Shown: positions 17,454 to 26,576 of the stretch, one piece after another
Position numbering within the stretch: the stretch's first letter is position 1
Layout: each line of letters begins with the position of its first letter
Notes under the pieces: generated by a model
Seen by the model: the letters and a program-made list of their open reading frames with translations, nothing else
The model's database searches: none
Told to the model about the DNA's origin: nothing
Program-made: the position numbers and the translations under genes
Source: Magnetospirillum sp. ME-1
GTDB taxonomy: Bacteria > Pseudomonadota > Alphaproteobacteria > Rhodospirillales > Magnetospirillaceae
DNA length: 64,000 nt
Direction: 5' to 3'
Assembly (NCBI RefSeq): GCF_002105535.1
Contig: NZ_CP015848.1
Coordinates: 1,550,907 to 1,614,906 of the forward strand

Positions 17454-19436
17454 TCAGCCGACGACGATGTCCTCGGGCTTGCGGCCTGCCGCATGGCGCG
17501 CCCACGCGGTTTCATAGCCGCTTTCCAGATGGCGGGCGAAGCGGGCGGGGTCGAAGGCGGGGGAAGTCGGCAGTAATTCCATCAAACGGGCGCGCAAGGC
17601 CGACAGGCGCGGGCGGTCGCGGCCCAGTTCCACCACCAGCGCCTTGAAGGCGGCGGGGCTGTCGCTCGCCAGTTCCGGCAATCCCACCGCATGCAGCAGC
17701 GAGGCGGCGACCCGCGAGCCCAGGCGCGGCCCGGCCATGGTGACCAGCGGCACGCCCGTGCGCAAGGAATCGGCCGCCGTGGTATGGGCGCCGCAGACCA
17801 GGGCGTCCATGAACAGGTCGGCGGCGGGCAGGCGGGCCAGATGGTCGGCCCGGGGCAGGGACGGGGCCCAGATCAGCCGGGCGGGGTCGATGCCGGCCTG
17901 CCGCGCCACCTCTTCCAGACGATGACGGGCGGCTTCGGGCGGGGCCAGCTGCCACAGGACCGCGTCGGGCAATTCGGCCAGGATCTCCAGCCACAGGGAG
18001 AAGCTGGCGCGGTCCAGCTTGCGATGGCCGTTGAACGAGCACAGCACCAGCCGGTCCTCGGGCAGGCCCAATGCCGGCCGGGACGGCGGCGCAGCCGGTG
18101 GAAACCAGGTGAGGTTCGCTTGGTAAGTGTCTGGCAGAAAAATAAGTTTCTCGGCAAAATGCCCGCGGTGGGCCGGCGGCACCAGTACCGGATCGACGAT
18201 GGCGTAATCCAGCCAGGGCGCGGCGGAACTGGCGGCGAGGCCCAGCCATACCGCCTGGACGGGAGCGGGACGCAGTGCTGCGATGCCGGGGCGGGCGTGG
18301 CGGGTGAATACCGACAGGTCCACCAGGACATGGACGCCGTCGGCGGCGATGCGCTCGGCGGCGGCGCGGTCGCCCATGGCGGACAGGTCGACGAAGGAAT
18401 CGCAGTCCCGCGCCATGCGGGCCCGCCAGTCCGATCCGTCGTCGGGGCCCACCGAATAGGCCATGGGCCGCACCCGGTCGCGGTCATGGGCGGCGAAGAT
18501 GTCGCCTGCCAGATGCATGGTGGCGTGCTCGCGGTAATCGGGCGAAAGGTAGCCCACCACCAAGGGCGGCTGCGATTTTGCGGCTGGGCGCACCACCGGC
18601 CGGATTTGTCCCGGCACCCGGAAGGCGACCTCCAGCCCGGCGATGCGGCGCAATTCCTCGCCCGTGAAGGGGTAGAACAGGGCGTCCTGGGTGGACAGCG
18701 GCAACTGCCCCTTGATCTCGCCCTTGGCGATGGCGGCGCGGATTTCGCCGAACAGCCGCTCCTCGTTGTCCCAATCGGCGGTCTCGCGGTAGGCCCGCAT
18801 GAGGTGGCCCCTGGCCGGCGCCAAGGCGGGATTGATCTCCAGCGCCTTGGCGAGCGCCGCGATGGCTTCGGCGTGGCGGCCCAGGCGCAGCAGCACCTGG
18901 CCGCGCATGGCGTGGAGCTCGGCGATGCCCGGATGCAGGCGGGTTCCGGTGTCCAGGGCGGCCAGGGCCGCGTCGTTGTCGGGCGATGACACCAGCAGAA
19001 TGGCGAGATTCATATGCCCGCCGGCGAAGGCGGGGGCGACCCGGGTCAGGCGGTGAAACGCCCCCGCCGCCTCGGCCATGCGGTTCAGCGCGCGCAGCGC
19101 ATTGCCCAGCGCCAGCAGGCTTTCCGGGTCGTCGCCGGCGGCGAGGCGCTCGAGGATGGGCAGGGCTTCGGCGGCGCGGTCCAGCGCCAGCAGCCCCTTG
19201 GCCTTGCTGAACAGCGAGGGCGGATGGCCCGGCTGGGCGGCCAGGATGCGGTCGAGATGGGCCAAAGCCTCGGCATGGCGTCCGGCCATCAGCAGGAACA
19301 GCGCCAGATTGTAGCGCACCGGTATCGACGAGGGCGCCGAGCGGATCAGCCCGTCCAGGATGGCGATGGCCGGCTTCAGCTTGCCCGCCTGGGCCAGCTT
19401 GACCGCCTTCGCCATGTCTTGATCCATATTATTCAT
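17454..19436 (-). CDS. TPR protein with O-GlcNAc-transferase-like (GT41) domain
   Basis: 660 residues. Residues about 1-225 are tandem TPR repeats (for example ALALYNLALFLLMAGRHAEAL-type units with a Gly/Ala/Pro signature). Residues about 290-650 resemble the SPINDLY/OGT catalytic region. It contains VGYLSPDYREHATMHL, the DLS and HARPGIAALRPAPVQAVWLG segments, FNGHRKLDRASF and the nucleotide-binding end VCGAHTTAADSLRTGVPLVT. Members glycosylate proteins such as flagellin or adhesins, or unknown targets. No signal peptide is visible, so it is cytoplasmic. The ATG at 19436 has GGAAGG 7 nt upstream. It ends 4 bp from the convergent permease gene. The target is unknown. Confidence 0.9.
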   Translation of the reverse strand: MNNMDQDMAKAVKLAQAGKLKPAIAILDGLIRSAPSSIPVRYNLALFLLMAGRHAEALAHLDRILAAQPGHPPSLFSKAKGLLALDRAAEALPILERLAAGDDPESLLALGNALRALNRMAEAAGAFHRLTRVAPAFAGGHMNLAILLVSSPDNDAALAALDTGTRLHPGIAELHAMRGQVLLRLGRHAEAIAALAKALEINPALAPARGHLMRAYRETADWDNEERLFGEIRAAIAKGEIKGQLPLSTQDALFYPFTGEELRRIAGLEVAFRVPGQIRPVVRPAAKSQPPLVVGYLSPDYREHATMHLAGDIFAAHDRDRVRPMAYSVGPDDGSDWRARMARDCDSFVDLSAMGDRAAAERIAADGVHVLVDLSVFTRHARPGIAALRPAPVQAVWLGLAASSAAPWLDYAIVDPVLVPPAHRGHFAEKLIFLPDTYQANLTWFPPAAPPSRPALGLPEDRLVLCSFNGHRKLDRASFSLWLEILAELPDAVLWQLAPPEAARHRLEEVARQAGIDPARLIWAPSLPRADHLARLPAADLFMDALVCGAHTTAADSLRTGVPLVTMAGPRLGSRVAASLLHAVGLPELASDSPAAFKALVVELGRDRPRLSALRARLMELLPTSPAFDPARFARHLESGYETAWARHAAGRKPEDIVVG

Positions 19437-19467
19437 AGCCCTTCCATGCCCGCAAATGCCGGAGGCA

Positions 19468-20265
19468 TCAAGCCGGAAAGACGTGGTGGGGGCGGGGAAC
19501 CGTGCGCCAGGTGGCGGCGCGCTTCTCGAACCAGTGGTGGCGCACGGTGTGAAAAACGTCGCCGGTCCAGCCGCGGATCGCCACTTCCATGTGGTCGCAA
19601 TCCAAGCGCAGCAGGCAATAGCCGTTGGAATCCTCGCGCAGCCGGGTGGAGCAGGCGGTGGTGGCCTGGACCAGCACCAGCGAGCGGCCGTGCTGGCCGT
19701 TGATCAACTCGACCCGGGCGTGGTGGACATGTCCCGTGAGCACCGCGTCGATGCCGTGCTCGACCAGCGCTTCGTAAGGATGGCCACCCGACGCGGTGGA
19801 GGGGGGGTGATGGAGGAACACCAGCTTGACGGCATCGGAGGATGCGCCATCCAGGGTGGATTCCAGATGGTCGAGATGGGCGCCTTTCAGCGCGCCGGAC
19901 TTCCACCGCAGCGACCGGGTGCTGTCCAGACCGACCGCCACCAGGGATTCGTCCTGCCAGACCGGCATGGAATCGTGGCCGGGCAGATGCTTGTGAAACT
20001 TGGCGCGCGGCCGGAAGATCCGCTTCCACGGCCGGTAGAGCGGCTCCAGGTCGTGGTTGCCGGGAACCACCAGGGCGGGGGCGGGGCAGTGGGAGAGGAA
20101 GGCGCGGGCCTCGGCGAACTGGTGCGATCGCGCCCGCTGGGTGAGATCGCCCGAGACGATGACCAGATCGGGCCTCTGGTGCTGCAGGTCGTGCAGCAGC
20201 GCCGCCACCACCTTGGCATCGGTACGGCCGAAATGCAGGTCGGAGAGGTGGGCGACGGTCCTCAT
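19468..20265 (-). CDS. Metallophosphoesterase (calcineurin-like)
   Basis: 265 residues with the full set of metal-binding blocks of the calcineurin-like superfamily: HLSDLHFG at 6-13, GDLTQ, GNHD, FLHHPP and TGHVHHAR. It is probably a di-metal phosphodiesterase or phosphatase; family members hydrolyse cAMP, phospholipid headgroups or UDP-sugars, and the substrate cannot be chosen from sequence. The start ATG at 20265 overlaps the TGA of the lipid-kinase-like gene upstream (ATGA). This suggests that the phosphatase and kinase act on related lipids. The reading frame upstream of the ATG is an artefact of that overlap. Confidence 0.9.
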   Translation of the reverse strand: MRTVAHLSDLHFGRTDAKVVAALLHDLQHQRPDLVIVSGDLTQRARSHQFAEARAFLSHCPAPALVVPGNHDLEPLYRPWKRIFRPRAKFHKHLPGHDSMPVWQDESLVAVGLDSTRSLRWKSGALKGAHLDHLESTLDGASSDAVKLVFLHHPPSTASGGHPYEALVEHGIDAVLTGHVHHARVELINGQHGRSLVLVQATTACSTRLREDSNGYCLLRLDCDHMEVAIRGWTGDVFHTVRHHWFEKRAATWRTVPRPHHVFPA

Positions 20266-21167
20266 GCCGGCTCTCCCCGGTCGGGCATCAGCACCCGAAG
20301 CGCCCTGGGCCGGGCGCGGAACACCAGCGGCGCGTTCATCACCGTCACCTCGCCGTCCAGCGAGACCATCATGCGGCGCTTGCGGCTGGTGACGCGCACC
20401 TCCTCGGTGGTGAAGGTCTTGAGGCGCGGGCTGGCCCGCCAGTGGCCGATCACCGCCTCGACGAAGAGCCACAACAGCGACAGGCGGCCGGAACAGGCCG
20501 CCACGTGGATCACCAGCTTGCCGGTATCCAGCGCCTCGCGCGACAGGGGCAGGGGCTCTTCCCGCCAGGGATTGTTGGTGATGAACAGCATGGGGGTGGA
20601 GACGGTGACGGCGCCGTCGGGCAGGGCCAGCGTCACGTCGATGAGCGGGAAGCGGCGAAAGGCGCGCAGCGCCGCCAGCAGCATGGCACGGCCCTTGGGC
20701 CAGCCACCGCGCTGCATGTGGTCGCGGCGGCGCACCACCCAGGGGTGCATGCCCATGGAGGCCCAGATGGCGAAGGGCAGGCCGTTGACCTCGGCCAGAT
20801 CGATATCGCGGGCCGTGGCGCCGGCCAGGATGCCGGCGGCCTCCACCGGATCGAGCGGCAACCCTAAGTCGCGGGCGAACAGGTTGAGCGTACCCAGCGG
20901 CAGGATGCCCAGCGGCTTGTCACGTCCCAGCCCGGCCAGGATGGCGGTGAGGATGGTGCCGTCGCCGCCGCCCACCACCACGCAATCCACATCGCGGCTT
21001 TCCGCCAGGATCGACAGGGTGCGGGCCAGTTCGCGCCGGCCGACGATCTCGACGCGGACCACGTGTCCGGCCCCGGCCATGGTGGCGGCGATGGCCGCCA
21101 CCGTGGAATCCAGGGGCAGGCGCCGGAAGGTTCCGGCGGAACGGTTGATGACGAGGGCCAGTCTCAT
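20262..21167 (-). CDS. Diacylglycerol/sphingosine kinase-like lipid kinase
   Basis: 301 residues of the DAGK catalytic family. The N terminus is MRLALVINRSAGTFRR, the nucleotide loop is VVVGGGDGTI and the PLGTLNLFARDLG element follows (the family's GT-N motif). The C-terminal beta domain has VSLDGEV. The enzyme should phosphorylate a membrane lipid, for example diacylglycerol, at the cytoplasmic face. It overlaps the downstream phosphoesterase by 4 bp and follows the diguanylate cyclase gene at a short distance on the same strand. A kinase-phosphoesterase operon hints at a lipid phosphate cycle; this is inference. Confidence 0.9.
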   Translation of the reverse strand: MRLALVINRSAGTFRRLPLDSTVAAIAATMAGAGHVVRVEIVGRRELARTLSILAESRDVDCVVVGGGDGTILTAILAGLGRDKPLGILPLGTLNLFARDLGLPLDPVEAAGILAGATARDIDLAEVNGLPFAIWASMGMHPWVVRRRDHMQRGGWPKGRAMLLAALRAFRRFPLIDVTLALPDGAVTVSTPMLFITNNPWREEPLPLSREALDTGKLVIHVAACSGRLSLLWLFVEAVIGHWRASPRLKTFTTEEVRVTSRKRRMMVSLDGEVTVMNAPLVFRARPRALRVLMPDRGEPA

Positions 21168-21211
21168 GCCTCGACTGCACGCCACCAGGGGCGACCTGTC
21201 AAGTCCCCGGC

Positions 21212-22429
21212 TCAGAAGATGGGCTTGTCGCCGAACACCAGGGTCTGGCCCTCGGGCAGGACGGCGCGGTCGCGGCCGCCGCGCTTGGCCTCGTACATGC
21301 GCTGGTCGGCCAGTTCGATGAGCTTCGGCCAGTCGGCGGCGCCGTCGGCCACGCGCTCGGCCACGCCGATGGAGGCGGTCATGGGGCTGCCGTCGGGGCG
21401 GGGGCCGAAGCCGCTGGTCCGCAGGCGTTCCATCAGGATCTTGGCGCCCTCGGCATTGGTGTCGGTCAGGATGGCGACGAATTCCTCGCCGCCCCAGCGC
21501 ACCAGGACGTCGCCGCGCCGCAATCCCTGGCGCAGATTTTCGGCCAGGGTCTTCAGGGCCTTGTCGCCCTCCTCGTGGCCATAGGTGTCGTTGATGGACT
21601 TGAACTTGTCGAGATCGAAGAAGGCGATGGCCAGGGGGGTGTTGCGCATGGCCGACAGGCGGAACTGCAGGTCCAGCGCCTCGCCGCCCGAGCGTCTGGT
21701 ATAAGCGCCGGTCAGGGTGTCGACCATGGCGCGGTTGACCAGGGCGGTGATGTAGTGCAGCTGGCTCATGCCCGAGAACATGGCCACGCCCATCACCAGC
21801 ACCATCAGCCAGAACATGGGGCCGTGCACGTCCACCGACAGGGTCTGGCCGCCCATCAGCAGGCCGACCACCGCGAAGACGAAGGCGGGAGCCGAGAACA
21901 GCAGCACCTCGAAGGCGGTCAGCGGAAAGATCGCCAGGCCGGCCAGCACGATATTGGGCATCAGGGCGTAGAGCTTGGTGACCAGCAGGGCGACGCCGGT
22001 GACAGCCAGGTCCTCGGTCACCTTGATGGAGACCAGGTAGAACACCGGGGGCACCAGCAGCATGGCCATCAGCATGGAATCGGCCTGAATCCGGGTCTTG
22101 GTGATGTCCCACGGCCAGGCCAGCAACAGGAAGATCAGTCCCGAGCCCAGGCGCAGCGTGGTCATCATCGCCCATTGCGGCCAGGGAAAGACGAACCAGT
22201 CGATGACCGACCACAGGGGCACCATCACCGCGAAGATGGCGGCCACCAGCTGGATGCGCGAGATGATCACCGACGCCGCGTGGCGACGGATATGGGGGGA
22301 ATGGCGCAGCGGCACCAGCAGGTCGAAGAACTGACCCCAGGTGATCTTGATGGGCGCGAACAGGTGGGCGGCGAAGGAGCGCCAGCCCTTGGGGCCTTCC
22401 CCATTCGCCTCGATCAGGTCGCTCTGCAT
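21212..22429 (-). CDS. Diguanylate cyclase, membrane-bound (GGDEF)
   Basis: 405 residues from the ATG at 22429. The N-terminal half has about six membrane helices (residues about 55-225), probably a sensory membrane module. It is followed by DTLTGAYTRRSGGEAL and a GGDEF domain. The active-site motif is GGEEF near residue 311, and the product-inhibition I-site RRGD sits exactly five residues before it. It should therefore condense two GTP to cyclic di-GMP and be feedback-inhibited. The start is chosen because a promoter overlaps the first possible ATG (22522). GTG codons between the promoter and 22429 remain possible. Confidence 0.92.
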   Translation of the reverse strand: MQSDLIEANGEGPKGWRSFAAHLFAPIKITWGQFFDLLVPLRHSPHIRRHAASVIISRIQLVAAIFAVMVPLWSVIDWFVFPWPQWAMMTTLRLGSGLIFLLLAWPWDITKTRIQADSMLMAMLLVPPVFYLVSIKVTEDLAVTGVALLVTKLYALMPNIVLAGLAIFPLTAFEVLLFSAPAFVFAVVGLLMGGQTLSVDVHGPMFWLMVLVMGVAMFSGMSQLHYITALVNRAMVDTLTGAYTRRSGGEALDLQFRLSAMRNTPLAIAFFDLDKFKSINDTYGHEEGDKALKTLAENLRQGLRRGDVLVRWGGEEFVAILTDTNAEGAKILMERLRTSGFGPRPDGSPMTASIGVAERVADGAADWPKLIELADQRMYEAKRGGRDRAVLPEGQTLVFGDKPIF

Positions 22430-22493
22430 CTGTCCGGAACCGTCCACCGCCCATACTCCCGCGCTCGTGAGTTCCCCTCTCACTCCGGGGCGG

Positions 22494-22522
22494 AGGGTAT
22501 TGGAAAAACCCCATTTTGACAA
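22494..22522 (-). promoter_or_regulatory. Probable promoter of the diguanylate cyclase gene
   Basis: On the minus strand, TTGTCA (22522-22517), 17 bp, TACCCT (22499-22494). The -35 lies within the small inverted repeat TTGAC-AATG-GTCAA (22516-22529). Transcription would start near 22487, about 58 nt before the chosen ATG. Confidence 0.5.
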
Positions 22523-22630
22523 TGGTCAAGCATGGCAAATCCCGGTTGAAAAGCATTCATTCCAGCCGCATGCTCCTGAGGCAACGACGCGCCGCAAAGG
22601 CCGAAAACGGGCGATAATCGGGAGACCCAG

Positions 22631-24265
22631 ATGTCCGCAGCCAATCCCTACAACACCCATCTCGACAAGAATCCGGCCAATTACGTGCCGCTGACGCCGC
22701 TGGGCTTTCTCGAGCGCGCGGCCTTCGTCTATCCCGACCGCGTTTCGGTGATTCACGGCGACCTGCGCTTCACCTGGAAGCAGACCTACGAGCGCTGCCG
22801 CCGCCTGGGTTCGGCCCTGGCGGCGCGGGGCATCGGGGTGGGCGATACCGTGGCGGTGATGGCGGCCAACACGCCGGCCGCCTATGAGGCGGCGTTCGGC
22901 GTGCCCATGACCGGCGGCGTGATCTGCGCGCTGAACATCCGCCTGGACGCCGAGGCCATCGCCTTCATGCTGCAACACGGCGAGGCCAAGGTTCTGCTCA
23001 CCGACCGGGAATTCTCGCCGACCATCAAGAAGGCGCTGTCGCTTCTGGACAACAAGCCCATCGTCATCGACATCGACGACGCGGCCGTCACCACCGGCGA
23101 GCTGCTGGGCGAGATGGAGTACGAGGCGTTCATCGCCGGCGGCGATCCCGAATACGCCTGGGTCTGGCCGTCCGACGAGTGGGACGCCATCGCGCTCAAC
23201 TACACCTCGGGCACGACCGGCAATCCCAAGGGCGTGGTCTATCACCATCGCGGCGCCTACATCAACGCCTTGGGCAATGTCGTCAACTGGGGGATGACGG
23301 GGCATCCGGTCTATCTGTGGACGCTGCCCATGTTCCATTGCAACGGCTGGTGCTTTCCCTGGACCCTGGCGGCCTTGGCCGGCACCAACGTCTGCCTGCG
23401 CCGGGTGGACGGCGGCCACATGTTCGCCGCCATCGAGAAGCACAAGGTCACCCATATGTGCGGCGCGCCCATCGTCATGGGCATGCTGATCAATGCCCCG
23501 GAAAAGGACCGCCGGCCGCTGCCCCATCCGGTGGAATTCATGACCGCCGCCGCTCCGCCGCCCGCCGCCGTCATCGGCCGGCTGGAATCCCAGGGCTTCA
23601 AGATCACCCACGTCTACGGCCTGACCGAGGTCTACGGCCCGGCCACCGTCTGCGCCTGGAAGGAGGAGTGGGACGAACTGCCGTTGGACGAGCGGGCCAA
23701 GATGAAGTCGCGCCAGGGGGTGCGCTACGTCAACGAGGAGGCGATGATGGTCGCCGACCCGGTGAGCCTGGTGCCGGTGCCCAAGGACGGCGCCACCATG
23801 GGCGAGGTATTCTATCGCGGCAACGTGGTGATGAAGGGCTACCTCAAGAATCCCTCGGCCACCCAGGAGGCGTTCTCGGGCGGCTGGTTCCACACCGGTG
23901 ACCTGGGCGTCTGGCACGCCGACGGCTACATCGAGTTGAAGGACCGCTCCAAGGACATCATCATCTCGGGCGGCGAGAACATCTCGACCATCGAGGTCGA
24001 AGGCGTGCTCTACCAGCATCCGGCGGTGGGCGAGGCCGCCGTGGTGGCGCGGCCCGACGAGAAGTGGGGCGAGACGCCCTGCGCCTTCATCGGGCTGAAG
24101 GAGGGGGCGACGGCCACCTCGGACGAGATCATCGCCTTCTGCCGCCAGCGTCTTGCCCATTACAAGTGCCCGCGCACCGTGGTCTTCACCTCCCTGCCCA
24201 AGACCTCGACCGGCAAGGTCCAGAAATTCGTCCTGAGGGAAATGGCCAAGAAAATCGTCGATTGA
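22631..24265 (+). CDS. Acyl-CoA synthetase (AMP-forming)
   Basis: 544 residues of the ANL adenylation superfamily. Visible motifs are the P-loop-like YTSGTTGNPKGV, the substrate motif HVYGLTEVYGP, and the ATP motif GWFHTGDLGVWHADGYIELKDRSKD. The hinge ISGGENIS and the C-terminal catalytic Lys in KTSTGKVQKF follow. It activates a carboxylic acid to its adenylate and then the CoA thioester in the cytoplasm. The N terminus and length resemble the medium-chain/DmdB-like group, but the acyl specificity cannot be fixed. It is divergent from the diguanylate cyclase gene. A 12-bp GC hairpin without a T tract follows the stop. Confidence 0.92.
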   Translation: MSAANPYNTHLDKNPANYVPLTPLGFLERAAFVYPDRVSVIHGDLRFTWKQTYERCRRLGSALAARGIGVGDTVAVMAANTPAAYEAAFGVPMTGGVICALNIRLDAEAIAFMLQHGEAKVLLTDREFSPTIKKALSLLDNKPIVIDIDDAAVTTGELLGEMEYEAFIAGGDPEYAWVWPSDEWDAIALNYTSGTTGNPKGVVYHHRGAYINALGNVVNWGMTGHPVYLWTLPMFHCNGWCFPWTLAALAGTNVCLRRVDGGHMFAAIEKHKVTHMCGAPIVMGMLINAPEKDRRPLPHPVEFMTAAAPPPAAVIGRLESQGFKITHVYGLTEVYGPATVCAWKEEWDELPLDERAKMKSRQGVRYVNEEAMMVADPVSLVPVPKDGATMGEVFYRGNVVMKGYLKNPSATQEAFSGGWFHTGDLGVWHADGYIELKDRSKDIIISGGENISTIEVEGVLYQHPAVGEAAVVARPDEKWGETPCAFIGLKEGATATSDEIIAFCRQRLAHYKCPRTVVFTSLPKTSTGKVQKFVLREMAKKIVD

Positions 24266-24270
24266 GCCGC

Positions 24271-24304
24271 CCGGGGCGTGCGGTCGCCGTGTCGCACGCC
24301 CCGG
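24271..24304. terminator. Strong GC hairpin after the acyl-CoA synthetase, no T tract
   Basis: Perfect 12-bp arms (24271-24282/24293-24304) with a 10-nt loop, placed 6 bp after the stop codon. The lack of a T run argues against simple rho-independent termination. It could act as an mRNA 3' stabiliser or a T-less terminator. Confidence 0.5.
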
Positions 24305-24355
24305 TATGCCCGAAGTCAGATCAATCTCCTTTCGGTGTACATACCACACGCCGGT

Positions 24356-24384
24356 TTGACTGGTCCGACCAGTCGTGGCTATAG
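24356..24384 (+). promoter_or_regulatory. Promoter of the HD-GYP gene with an operator in its spacer
   Basis: TTGACT (24356-24361), 17 bp, CTATAG (24379-24384). A 17-bp palindrome, GACTGGT-CCG-ACCAGTC (24358-24374), fills the spacer. The predicted start near 24391 is only about 4 nt before the ATG, so the mRNA would be nearly leaderless. Confidence 0.65.
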
Positions 24385-24394
24385 TTCGTTCGTG

Positions 24395-25567
24395 ATGAAC
24401 ATCAAGATCCGCGACGATCAGGCAAGTCCCGCGAAGTCGAGCGTCCTGGCAATGATGCCGTCGACGGCGTCTCATCGCGGCCTTGCCGAGCGCTTGATCT
24501 GTCTTCACGACGAGATCAAGGGCGATGATTCTCTGGGAGGCCTCAGCCGCATCGCCATCGCGCTTTACGACGAGTCGTCGGACATCCTCAAGACCTTCAT
24601 CCATTCCAGTGATGGCGAGAGTCCGCTTGATCATTCCACGGCCAGGCTGTCGGACATGCCGGGCCTCAAGCGTCTGGTCAGCATGGGCGGGCGGCGGACG
24701 CTGAACGATCTGGCCAAGGTCGCCGCCGCTGGACAGGACCACGCCGCACGCCTGGTGGCCGCCGGCTATCTGTCCAGCTACACCATGCCCATCCAGTCCA
24801 AGGGCGTGTTCTACGGCTTCCTGTTCCTCAATTCGTTCGAGGCGGGCTTCTTCACGCCGCAGGTTCTGCACCGCCTGCGGCCCTATGCCGAACTGATCGC
24901 ACAGATCATCATGCGCGAGCTGGACACCGTGCGGATGATGCAGGCGGCGGTGAAGGTGATCCGCCAGGTCTCCACCGTGCGCGACGAGGAAACCGGCGCC
25001 CATCTGGCGCGCATGGCCCGCTATACCCGGGCCATCGCCTTGAAGCTGGCTCCCCGCATCGGCCTGACCGACGAATATGTGGAATATCTGTTCCAGTTCG
25101 CGCCGCTGCATGACCTGGGCAAGATTTCGGTGCCCGACCACATCCTGCTCAAGCCGGGACGGCTGACGCCCGAGGAATACAACGTCATGAAGGGCCATGT
25201 GGCCCGGGGCGTGGAGATCGTCGACCTGATGGTCGGCGACATGGGGCTGCAGTCGCTACCCCATTTCCATATGCTGCGCAATGTCATCGCCTATCATCAC
25301 GAGGCCATGGACGGCAGCGGCTATCCCTATGGCCTGAAGGGAACCGACATTCCGCTCGAGGCCCGCATCGCCGCCGTGGCCGACGTGTTCGACGCGCTGA
25401 CCTCGGCCAGGCCCTACAAGGAGCCGTGGACCAACGCCGCCGCCTTCGACCTGCTGAAGAGCCAGGCCGGGGTGAAGTTCGATCCCGATTGCGTCGCCGC
25501 CCTTATCGACAGCGTCGCCACGATCGGCGATATTCAGGCTCGGTTCGACGAGACGGTTTACGACTGA
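24395..25567 (+). CDS. GAF-HD-GYP protein, probable cyclic di-GMP phosphodiesterase
   Basis: 390 residues. Residues about 30-185 are a GAF-like sensory domain (GGLSRIAIALYDESSDILKT). The HD-GYP domain follows with APLHDLGKISVPDHIL (the HD pair near residue 238), YHHEAMDGSGYPYGLKG (the GYP motif) and ARIAAVADVFDALTSARPYK. Proteins of this type linearise cyclic di-GMP to pGpG or GMP using two or three metal ions. The ATG at 24395 is chosen because a promoter ends just before it; no clear SD is present. Its stop shares one base with the mepA start (TGATG). Confidence 0.92.
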   Translation: MNIKIRDDQASPAKSSVLAMMPSTASHRGLAERLICLHDEIKGDDSLGGLSRIAIALYDESSDILKTFIHSSDGESPLDHSTARLSDMPGLKRLVSMGGRRTLNDLAKVAAAGQDHAARLVAAGYLSSYTMPIQSKGVFYGFLFLNSFEAGFFTPQVLHRLRPYAELIAQIIMRELDTVRMMQAAVKVIRQVSTVRDEETGAHLARMARYTRAIALKLAPRIGLTDEYVEYLFQFAPLHDLGKISVPDHILLKPGRLTPEEYNVMKGHVARGVEIVDLMVGDMGLQSLPHFHMLRNVIAYHHEAMDGSGYPYGLKGTDIPLEARIAAVADVFDALTSARPYKEPWTNAAAFDLLKSQAGVKFDPDCVAALIDSVATIGDIQARFDETVYD

Positions 25568-26409
25568 TGCAAGTTCAGGCCCGCCTGCTGGCGCTGTTCG
25601 TTCTTTTGCTGGGAACGGGGGCGGCGGCGGCTGAATCCGGACGCGGCGACTGGTCCAAGGTGGGAGTCCCGGCCAATGGTCCGGCGTCGGTGATCGGCTC
25701 GCCCGCCGCCGGTTGCCTCAAAGGCGCCGTGGCGCTGGACGAGGACGAGCACGCCTTCCAGGTGTTGCGCCCCCAGCGCAACCGCAACTGGGGCCATCCC
25801 GCCACCATCCGTTTCGTCAAGGAGCTGGCCCAGGCGGCCAAGGGGGAGGGGATCGCCGGACCGCTGCTGATCGGCGACCTGGCGCAGCCGCGCGGCGGCC
25901 CCATGCCCGTCGGCCACGGCAGCCACCAGAACGGCCTGGACGTGGACATCTGGTTCCGCCTGCCGCCCAAGCCGCTGAGCCGTGCCGAGATCGAGGCGCC
26001 CAAGCCCGTTTCCATGGTCTACGGCACCGAGATCGACGCGGACCACTGGACCCCGGCCCAGGCCCGGTTGCTGGAACTGGCGGCCCGCGCCCCCCAGGTC
26101 GACCGCATCTTCGTCAATCCCGCCATCAAGCAGGCCATGTGCCGCGCCACGCCCGTCGGCGGCGACCGCGACTGGCTGCGCAAGCTGCGGCCCTGGTGGG
26201 GGCATGACGAGCACTTCCACGTGCGGCTGGCGTGCCCCGCCGACAGCCCGGATTGCGAACGCCAGAAGCCCATGCCGGACGGCGACGGCTGTGGCGAGGA
26301 ACTGGCCTCGTGGTCGTCCAGACCCACCTGGCCGGCGCCATCACCCAAGCCCCATCACCAGTCCCGCCCGCTGCCCGAGGCCTGCGCCGGCTTGTTCCGC
26401 AAGGGGTAA
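25567..26409 (+). CDS. mepA: Penicillin-insensitive murein endopeptidase
   Basis: 280 residues with a Sec signal peptide ([20 protein letters not shown]) and a LAS-type zinc peptidase domain. Diagnostic blocks are the metal-binding [18 protein letters not shown] and the catalytic end [10 protein letters not shown], plus Cys residues typical of the family. It cleaves D-alanyl-meso-diaminopimelyl crosslinks in periplasmic peptidoglycan. The ATG overlaps the HD-GYP stop by one base, so a murein hydrolase is made with a cyclic-di-GMP enzyme; this pairing is not an obvious functional unit. The rpsB promoter lies just downstream. Confidence 0.94.
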   Translation: MQVQARLLALFVLLLGTGAAAAESGRGDWSKVGVPANGPASVIGSPAAGCLKGAVALDEDEHAFQVLRPQRNRNWGHPATIRFVKELAQAAKGEGIAGPLLIGDLAQPRGGPMPVGHGSHQNGLDVDIWFRLPPKPLSRAEIEAPKPVSMVYGTEIDADHWTPAQARLLELAARAPQVDRIFVNPAIKQAMCRATPVGGDRDWLRKLRPWWGHDEHFHVRLACPADSPDCERQKPMPDGDGCGEELASWSSRPTWPAPSPKPHHQSRPLPEACAGLFRKG

Positions 26410-26422
26410 GGCATTACTTCTC

Positions 26423-26451
26423 TTGCAAATGGCTGGCGAAGGGCGTAGAAC
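26423..26451 (+). promoter_or_regulatory. Probable rpsB-tsf promoter
   Basis: TTGCAA (26423-26428), 17 bp, TAGAAC (26446-26451). The transcript would carry a leader of about 120 nt before rpsB. This is long enough for the S2-dependent feedback known for rpsB operons, though no specific S2 site can be shown here. Confidence 0.6.
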
Positions 26452-26576
26452 CCCGCCACCAATCCGCACGCGGGATCGCGGCGGCGGCATGTCTTTGCCG
26501 TCCGTTCGCTCCGGTGCCGGGAGTTTTCCTGGCCACACCCGCGGAGGTTCAACCGGAGAAGCAAAGGACTTATCCA

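Noticed and set aside
22430-22522. The upstream start of the diguanylate cyclase
   Set aside because: The first ATG overlaps the predicted -35, so the transcript would begin after it.
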